Origin: Rhodospirillales bacterium
GTDB taxonomy: Bacteria > Pseudomonadota > Alphaproteobacteria > Rhodospirillales > JABHCV01
NCBI GenBank assembly: GCA_016776705.1
Contig: JADHSW010000095.1
Location: forward strand, 1 to 10,818
Direction of reading: 5' to 3'
DNA: 10,818 nt
This document shows, one piece after another, positions 6,125 to 10,818 of this stretch; position 1 is the stretch's first letter; each line of letters begins with the position of its first letter. The position numbers and the translations under genes were made by a program. The notes beneath the pieces are model-generated. The model saw only the letters and a program-made list of their open reading frames with translations, was not told the origin of the DNA and made no database searches.

Positions 6125-7515
6125 GAACGAAAGATATTTCCCGCCCAGCCAAACCTGGACTTTCCTTTTTCCGGTGCTTTTTCACCGTTCAATGGCTCTT
6201 CAGGCTCAACCTTAATCTCGGCTTTGAGGGTGGGGCTGGCATCCGGCGTCAAGGGCGGCGGGGTGGAAGGCTGGGTTTGCGCAACTGGGGGCGTATCTGG
6301 CCTGGGACTCAGTGGCAGCGGTACAGTCGGGGACGGGATTGGATGGCTGTTGCTCTGCGCTACTGTCTTCGGCTCCTGTTCTTGTTCGTCCCTGGCGTGT
6401 TCCATCACGGCTTGCATGACGGCTTCCAGAGCGGGTTCGATTGGGGGCGGTGAGGTGGGTGAAACTTCTGGCCCCGGCACTGCTTCTGGCTCAGGTACGG
6501 CTTCGGGTTCAGGCTGGATTATTGGCAAGGAGTGTTCCGTCGGTGAGCGAAGTCCGGTGGCGACGACAGATACCCGCAAGTTGCTTTCCAGGGCGGAATC
6601 GTAAGCGCTGCCGAAAATAACCAGTGATTCACCACCGACTTCAGTGCGAATCCGATTCGCCGCTTCGTCGACTTCGAACAGGGTCATGTCGGATCCGCCG
6701 GTTACATTTATCAACAGGCCCTGGGCTCCCTTGATTGAAACGATGTCGAGCAAGGGATTGGCGATGGCAGCTTCGGCGGCGTCGATGGCGCGAGTCGGGC
6801 CGGATGCCACGCCGCTGCCCATCATGGCGCGTCCAGTCTTGGTGATGACGGCCCTGACGTCGGCAAAGTCCAGATTGATCAATCCGGGAAGAACAATCAG
6901 GTCGGTAATGCCCCGAATGGCGTCATGCAGGACTTCGTCGGCCAGGATAAATGCATTGGCGAAAGTCGTGTTGGCGTTTGCGACGGCAAAAAGGTTCTGA
7001 TTGGGGATAACAATCAGTGTATCGACGTACTTTTCCAGTTCCTGAAGGCCTTCAAGCGCGGTTCGCATGCGCTGACGGCCTTCAAAATCAAAGGGCAGGG
7101 TGACGACGCCGACACTGAGAGCCCCTTCATTTCGGGCGATTTCCGCAATAACCGGGGCGGCCCCGGTTCCTGTGCCCCCGCCCATGCCTGCTGCAATGAA
7201 CAACATGTCACACTGGGAAACCCAGTTTTGAATGTCTTCATATGATTCTTCTGCTGCCGCCCGCCCGATGGCGACCTGCGCGCCAGAGCCTAACCCTGAG
7301 GTAGTGCCCGCCCCCAATTGCAAAACATGGGATGCCAGTGTCGCGGACAACGCCTGGGCGTCTGTATTGGCGGCGAGAAAATTCACCCCGGCCAGTTCAG
7401 CCTGGATCATATTGTTGATGGCGTTGCCGCCAGCACCGCCGACCCCGATGATGCCGATACGGGGCGTCGGATCCTCAAAGCCGCCTTGGACGGTGTCATT
7501 GGAACTGGATGTCAT
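6121..7515 (-). CDS. ftsZ: FtsZ-family tubulin-like GTPase with atypical C-terminus
   Basis: Bacterial tubulin homologue, 464 residues. The GTPase core spans about 19-322: GVGGAGGNA at 24-32, the tubulin signature GGGTGTG at 112-118, PFDFEGRQR at 141-149, IPNQNLF at 170-176 and the T7 catalytic loop NLDFADVR at 214-221 with both aspartates, so GTP binding, hydrolysis and polymerisation are expected. Residues 323-449 form a Pro/Glu-rich linker with a PEPEAV repeat. The protein ends in a basic segment (GKSRFGWAGNIFRS) and lacks the IPxFLRxQ-type C-terminal peptide that binds FtsA, ZipA and other partners. The neighbours are aspS and a PRT gene, not ftsQ, ftsA or lpxC. It is therefore more likely a second FtsZ than the main division protein, though this window alone cannot exclude the latter. 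The ATG is the only start: an in-frame TAG lies ten codons upstream. Ribosome binding site is weak. Confidence 0.88.
   Translation of the reverse strand: MTSSSNDTVQGGFEDPTPRIGIIGVGGAGGNAINNMIQAELAGVNFLAANTDAQALSATLASHVLQLGAGTTSGLGSGAQVAIGRAAAEESYEDIQNWVSQCDMLFIAAGMGGGTGTGAAPVIAEIARNEGALSVGVVTLPFDFEGRQRMRTALEGLQELEKYVDTLIVIPNQNLFAVANANTTFANAFILADEVLHDAIRGITDLIVLPGLINLDFADVRAVITKTGRAMMGSGVASGPTRAIDAAEAAIANPLLDIVSIKGAQGLLINVTGGSDMTLFEVDEAANRIRTEVGGESLVIFGSAYDSALESNLRVSVVATGLRSPTEHSLPIIQPEPEAVPEPEAVPGPEVSPTSPPPIEPALEAVMQAVMEHARDEQEQEPKTVAQSNSHPIPSPTVPLPLSPRPDTPPVAQTQPSTPPPLTPDASPTLKAEIKVEPEEPLNGEKAPEKGKSRFGWAGNIFRS
6463..6513 (-). repeat. short PEPEAV repeat in the FtsZ-family linker
   Basis: The minus-strand coding sequence here gives PEPEAV, PEPEAV and a degenerate PGPEV in tandem (residues 335-351). 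The 18-bp DNA units have diverged at silent positions, so this is an old in-frame duplication in disordered linker and not a fresh slippage tract. Confidence 0.6.
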
Positions 7516-7626
7516 TGCGTTCTCGAACGTCCCTTCAAGGGCCTATTGTTTGTTTTTGCCAGTTTAGTATCCGGGGCAGGCATTAACAATATCTGATGAC
7601 ACTCAAGAAGGATGCTCAATGCGACC
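7516..7626 (-). other. 111-bp gap between aspS and the FtsZ-family gene
   Basis: No strong terminator follows aspS and no clear promoter precedes the FtsZ-family gene. The minus strand shows AT-rich TTGTTAAT and TACTAA elements at unsuitable spacing, and a short inverted repeat CGTTC-TC-GAACG at 7518-7529 directly before the start codon. Co-transcription of the two genes is possible and cannot be settled by eye. Confidence 0.4.
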
Positions 7627-9408
7627 TTATGTCTTGACCGTTTTTGGCGCCCTGAAGCTGAGATGCAATTCCTTGTAGCGGGCATCCTCTATTTCAGAAG
7701 GCGCGCCAAGAAGCGGGTCCTGGGCCTGCTGGTTGAGCGGGAACATGATGACTTCGCGAATATTGGCCTCGCCCAGCAGCAACATGACAATGCGGTCCAG
7801 GCCAAGTGCAATGCCACCGTGAGGCGGTGCGCCAAAGTGGAAGGCGCGCAACAGCCCGCCAAATTTACTTTCCACTTCTTCCTTGGGGTAGCCGACCAGC
7901 TCGAATGCCTTGAACATGGTTTCCGGTTCGTGATTTCGAATTGCGCCGCTGCCAAGTTCGATGCCATTACAGACCAGATCGTACTGGTACCCCAGGATAT
8001 CCAGCTTGTCTTCGTTATCGAGAGCTTTCAGGCCACCCTGCGGCATGGAGAACGGATTGTGTGAGAAATCGAGCTTGTCTTCCTTGTCGTCCCATTCGTA
8101 CATGGGGTAGTCGATGATCCACACCAGTTCAAACCGGCTTTCGTCAACCATTTCCAGTTGTTCGCCAATGTGCACACGGGCTTTACCTGCCAGCGCGGCG
8201 GCTTCGTTCGCAGGACCACTGGCGAAAAAGACGCCGTCGCCGTCTTTTAGTCCCGCCAGTTCTTTCAGTTTGGCCAGGCGATCTTCGTCCAGACGCTTTG
8301 CGATCGGGCCTTTGGCTTCACCATCGGCGAAAGAAATCCAACCGAGTCCAGGTGCGCCTTCGTCTTGGGCCCAACTGTTCATTTTGTCGAAGAAACTGCG
8401 TGGGCGGGAGGATGCGCCCGGGGCGGGAATGGCACGAACCGCACCGCCCTTTTCAACAACCGAGGAAAAGACCTGGAAGTCGGAGCCTGCGAAAACCTCG
8501 CCGACTTCGGAAATTTCGATGTCGATACGAAGGTCGGGCTTGTCGGTGCCGTATTTCAACATGGTTTCGGCAAAGGTCAGGCGCGGGAACGGCATCGGTG
8601 TTACAGATTTGTCGGAATTGTCGGCGAACAGGTCATGGCTGACCGGCTCAATAGCGTTCAGGATGTCATCTTGCTCCACAAACGACATTTCAACATCCAA
8701 CTGATAGAACTCGCCCGGACTGCGATCGGCACGGGGGTCTTCATCGCGGAAACACGGCGCGATCTGGAAATAACGATCGAATCCGGCGACCATGATCAAC
8801 TGCTTGAAAATCTGCGGGGCTTGCGGAAGCGCATAAAAGTGACCGGGATTCAGGCGGCTGGGAACCAGAAAATCGCGCGCTCCTTCCGGTGATGACGAGG
8901 TCAGGATCGGCGTCTGGTGCTCAAAGAAGCCCAGTTTTTCCATGCTTTTGCGAACCGATGACATAACTTTGGAGCGCAGCATCATATTGTTGTGCAGGGT
9001 CGTGCGACGAAGGTCCAGAAAGCGATACCGCAGACGGATGTCTTCCGGGTATTCCTGCTCGCCAAAGACAGGCATGGGTAGCTCGTCGGCTTCAGACAAC
9101 ACCTTGAATTTACTGATATAAACTTCAACGCCCCCCGTCGGCAGCGACGAATTTACCGTGTCGGCGGTACGTTCCGTGACTTTGCCGGTAACCGAAACGA
9201 CGCTTTCCTGACGAACTTTATCCAGGATGGGAAACACGCTGGAATCGGACTCCAGCACACATTGTGTAATGCCGTAATGATCGCGCAGGTCGAGGAACAA
9301 AAGATTGCCGTGGTCCCGTTTTCTGTGAACCCAGCCAGAAAGGCTGACTTCATCGCCAATTTGTTCTTTGCGCAATTGTCCGCATGTGTGTGTTCGATAA
9401 GCGTTCAT
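7627..9408 (-). CDS. aspS: aspartyl-tRNA synthetase, probably non-discriminating (Asp/Asn)
   Basis: Class II synthetase charging tRNA with aspartate in the cytoplasm; 593 residues, normal for the bacterial type. Domains in order: N-terminal OB-fold anticodon-binding domain (about 1-105; GWVHRKRDHG at 25-34), class II core with QAPQ at 196-199, motif 2 FRDEDPRADR at 220-229, the GAD insertion at about 290-420, and motif 3 GGIALGLDRI at 531-540. His33 in RDHG is the residue associated with non-discriminating AspRS, which charges both tRNA-Asp and tRNA-Asn and depends on GatCAB for Asn-tRNA; discriminating enzymes have Leu there. QAPQ in place of QSPQ is, from memory, usual in alphaproteobacteria. 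The start MNAYRTHTCGQL matches the family, and an in-frame TGA two codons upstream rules out extension. No good Shine-Dalgarno precedes it; a coupled mini-ORF does. Confidence 0.97.
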   Translation of the reverse strand: MNAYRTHTCGQLRKEQIGDEVSLSGWVHRKRDHGNLLFLDLRDHYGITQCVLESDSSVFPILDKVRQESVVSVTGKVTERTADTVNSSLPTGGVEVYISKFKVLSEADELPMPVFGEQEYPEDIRLRYRFLDLRRTTLHNNMMLRSKVMSSVRKSMEKLGFFEHQTPILTSSSPEGARDFLVPSRLNPGHFYALPQAPQIFKQLIMVAGFDRYFQIAPCFRDEDPRADRSPGEFYQLDVEMSFVEQDDILNAIEPVSHDLFADNSDKSVTPMPFPRLTFAETMLKYGTDKPDLRIDIEISEVGEVFAGSDFQVFSSVVEKGGAVRAIPAPGASSRPRSFFDKMNSWAQDEGAPGLGWISFADGEAKGPIAKRLDEDRLAKLKELAGLKDGDGVFFASGPANEAAALAGKARVHIGEQLEMVDESRFELVWIIDYPMYEWDDKEDKLDFSHNPFSMPQGGLKALDNEDKLDILGYQYDLVCNGIELGSGAIRNHEPETMFKAFELVGYPKEEVESKFGGLLRAFHFGAPPHGGIALGLDRIVMLLLGEANIREVIMFPLNQQAQDPLLGAPSEIEDARYKELHLSFRAPKTVKT

Positions 9409-9431
9409 GGTGTTTCAAGTATGCCATTCAT
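9405..9431 (-). CDS. 8-codon leader ORF coupled to aspS
   Basis: ATG at 9431-9429 opens an 8-codon frame (MNGILETP) whose TGA at 9407-9405 overlaps the aspS ATG by four bases (ATGA). It has a good ribosome binding site, GAGGG, 8 nt upstream, whereas aspS has none of its own. Ribosomes may therefore load here and re-initiate on aspS. The peptide contains no aspartate or asparagine, so it does not look like a codon-sensing attenuator. It could be chance. Confidence 0.35.
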   Translation of the reverse strand: MNGILETP

Positions 9432-9432
9432 C

Positions 9433-9452
9433 AAAAAGACCCTCGGCGGGTC
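9433..9452 (-). promoter_or_regulatory. hairpin plus T-run in the aspS leader
   Basis: On the minus strand GACCC (9452-9448), a 5-nt loop GCCGA and GGGTC (9442-9438) form a GC-rich 5-bp stem followed directly by five T (9437-9433). The right arm overlaps the GAGGG ribosome binding site of the leader ORF, so folding would hide it. The left arm overlaps the palindrome GTCGCGCGAC (9450-9459), a possible competing fold. It may be a weak terminator or a translational control element. Confidence 0.4.
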
Positions 9453-9518
9453 GCGCGACGCTGCAGGATATCCGGCGCGTCAAGTTTCCGGGCGCACACC
9501 ACATCTTTGGCGTCAGTT

Positions 9519-9524
9519 TGTCAA
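9519..9524 (-). promoter_or_regulatory. perfect -35-like hexamer upstream of aspS
   Basis: TTGACA is read on the minus strand at 9524-9519. The sequence 17 bp on is TGGTGT, a poor -10, so this is only half of a promoter. If used, transcription would start near 9490 and give a leader of about 80 nt containing the hairpin and mini-ORF. Confidence 0.25.
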
Positions 9525-9607
9525 GTCGATTAGGCCATGTTTTAAACGTTTTGGGGCGGGTACAGCCAGTGTCTGGGTTAATTTTTTCCTCTATTTCACG
9601 TAGCACA

Positions 9608-9627
9608 ATATACGAAATTTGTAATAT
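9608..9627. promoter_or_regulatory. AT-rich imperfect inverted repeat, possible operator
   Basis: The 20-bp stretch centred on AAATTT (9615-9620) is symmetrical at seven of ten positions per half: ATAT ends, AAA/TTT centre and three mismatched positions between. It lies 63 bp before the sensor-kinase start in the only strongly AT-rich part of the gap. It may be a regulator site or simply promoter-like AT richness. Confidence 0.2.
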
Positions 9628-9689
9628 GCTGGACCTGACAGGGGCTCACTACGTTCAGAAAAGACAAAAAAGTATGGAAAATCATTCAT

Positions 9690-10818
9690 ATGCAAGTAGC
9701 CGAATACCCGCCATTGAAAATACTGGTCGTCGATGATGAGTCCGACATTGTCGATGAAATACTTGATTTACTGACTGATGAAGGCATGCCGTGTGTGGGG
9801 GTCAGCGATCCTGAACAGGTGATAAGAATGGTCGGGGAAGACCCTGATATTGGCATCATCATTTCCGATATTCGTATGCCCAGTATGAGTGGTCTGGAAC
9901 TTTCCCGAAAATTGTTACAGGGAGAAGATGCAGATCGTGATCTGCATATTATCCTGGTGACGGGGCATGCCGGGGTGGCGGAAGCGATTGAAGCCCTGAA
10001 TCTTGGGGCGGATGATTTTCTGACAAAGCCGCTGAATTCTGAACAGCTCTTGCATTCGGTTAGGCGCTCCCAGGAAGCTGCCTTTTTGCGTGATAAGGAT
10101 CGGGAGCTTAAATTGCGGCTCACCCTTGAAGCAGAATCCAGCGCCAGCGAGGCAGCGGCACTGGCAAAGGAATTGTCCAAGCGTAACGATGAGCTAATCG
10201 ATAAAAACAGGGAATTGCTTGGCGTCAGTCAATTGAAGGATGAATTCCTTGGCCTGATCAGCCATGAATTAAACACACCGCTGAACGCAATAATTGGATT
10301 TGCCGAATTGCTACAGCAAATGCTTGATGCTGAGGGTGATGTAAAAAAATCTGAGCTGACCGGGCACATAACAAGTTCAGCGAACAGGTTGCACAATCAC
10401 ATCACTAAAATCCTTAACATCGCAAAGGCGCAATCGGGCAGCATCAAACTTGAAAAACACCAGTTTCTGGCCGGGGATCTTTTTCGGAACCTTGCGACAA
10501 GATTCAATGCTGAAGTCGCCACAAAAAACGGAACCATTGTCGTTGAACTGGATGACGAAAACATGGCCCTTTGTACCGATTTTAAAATGTTGAGCGATGC
10601 CTTGGCTTGCCTGTTTGAAAACGCCATAAAATTTTCCAGCGAAGGTGTGAAAATTAAACTGAAGGCGGAACGCTCAGGTGAAGGAGTTCGTTTCTGTGTG
10701 ATTGACAATGGCATGGGTATGGATGAAAAAACGATCCGTTCCTCTCTTGACCCCTTGAGGCAAGGTGACGGAAAACTGTCTCGACGCTTTGAAGGAATGG
10801 GATTGGGGCTGCCGTTGG
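9690..10818 (+). CDS. response regulator-histidine kinase fusion (REC-HisKA-HATPase), 3' end beyond window
   Basis: Cytoplasmic two-component protein, open for 376 codons to the window edge. Domain order: receiver (about 8-125) with acidic pair Asp15-Asp16, phospho-acceptor Asp60 in IISDIRMP, Thr91 and Lys113 in the LTKPL motif; a charged coiled-coil linker at about 130-180; HisKA with His192 in LISHELNTPLNAIIGF; then the ATPase domain with N box FENAIKFS at 309-316, G1 DNGMGM at 339-344 and G2 GMGLGL at 369-374. No membrane segment or sensor domain precedes the kinase, so its input is probably phosphorylation of the receiver by another kinase. ATG 9690 is the only ATG, GTG or TTG in frame between the upstream TGA at 9636 and the receiver; its ribosome site is weak (GGA 11 nt upstream). 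The target is unknown; something may follow the ATPase domain. Confidence 0.9.
   Translation, partial: MQVAEYPPLKILVVDDESDIVDEILDLLTDEGMPCVGVSDPEQVIRMVGEDPDIGIIISDIRMPSMSGLELSRKLLQGEDADRDLHIILVTGHAGVAEAIEALNLGADDFLTKPLNSEQLLHSVRRSQEAAFLRDKDRELKLRLTLEAESSASEAAALAKELSKRNDELIDKNRELLGVSQLKDEFLGLISHELNTPLNAIIGFAELLQQMLDAEGDVKKSELTGHITSSANRLHNHITKILNIAKAQSGSIKLEKHQFLAGDLFRNLATRFNAEVATKNGTIVVELDDENMALCTDFKMLSDALACLFENAIKFSSEGVKIKLKAERSGEGVRFCVIDNGMGMDEKTIRSSLDPLRQGDGKLSRRFEGMGLGLPL

Larger units (their letters stand above)
9409..9689. other. 281-bp intergenic region between divergent aspS and sensor-kinase gene
   Basis: Apart from the aspS leader elements, the -35-like hexamer and the AT-rich inverted repeat listed separately, nothing further is recognised. 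Open frames crossing it are shadows without family resemblance. A consensus promoter for the plus-strand kinase gene was not found; CTGACA at 9635-9640 resembles a -35 but has only GAAAAG-like sequence at the -10 position. Confidence 0.6.

Noticed and set aside
6224..6604. Plus-strand Gly/Ser-rich open frame opposite the FtsZ linker
   Set aside because: Its composition is the complement of the Pro/Glu-rich linker; no start signal or family match.
7518..7529. Inverted repeat CGTTC-TC-GAACG before the FtsZ-family start, considered as a LexA-type operator
   Set aside because: The alphaproteobacterial LexA site is a direct repeat GTTC-N7-GTTC, which this is not; the arms are only 5 bp.
8114..8892. 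Plus-strand open frames up to 196 codons opposite aspS
   Set aside because: Low-complexity Ser/Arg-rich translations lying wholly within a well-supported synthetase gene; antisense shadows.
9686..10714. Minus-strand open frames opposite the sensor kinase
   Set aside because: Ser/Arg-rich translations opposite a frame carrying complete receiver and kinase motifs; shadows.

Overview
The window reads as ordinary chromosome from an alphaproteobacterium, most like a Rhodospirillales-type organism. The evidence is the alphaproteobacterial form of AspRS (RDHG in the anticodon-binding domain, QAPQ in the active site), an FtsZ core with the alphaproteobacterial wording around the tubulin signature, moderately GC-rich coding sequence and dense packing. 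No insertion sequence, integrase, tRNA, rRNA or CRISPR array was seen.

Positions 1-4806 (+) hold the probable tail of an unrecognised gene and then a four-gene ABC importer of the BmpA/NupABC (YufNOPQ-like) family: a double ATPase, two BPD_transp_2 permeases and a periplasmic BMP-family binding protein. The first three genes abut or overlap. The binding-protein gene is set apart by 70 bp containing a terminator-like hairpin. A two-way terminator then separates the operon from the next, convergent gene.

Positions 4858-6085 hold two divergent purine phosphoribosyltransferase genes of different families: gpt-like xanthine/guanine PRT (-) and an Hpt1-like (COG2236) PRT (+), with back-to-back candidate promoters between them. 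Next to the importer they suggest a purine salvage locus, in which a base (or nucleoside) is imported and the base converted to its nucleotide using PRPP.

Positions 6121-9408 (-) hold aspS followed by an ftsZ-family gene. The FtsZ has an intact GTPase core but a proline-rich linker and a short basic tail in place of the canonical C-terminal peptide, and no dcw-cluster neighbours, so it is probably an FtsZ paralogue. The aspS leader has an 8-codon ORF ending in an ATGA overlap with the aspS start, and a hairpin plus T-run that overlaps the ribosome binding site of that mini-ORF.

Positions 9690-10818 (+) hold the start of a soluble response-regulator/histidine-kinase fusion, cut by the window edge. 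The most noteworthy items are the atypical FtsZ, the aspS leader, the hairpin before the binding-protein gene and the importer/PRT linkage. I found no clearly novel multi-gene system.
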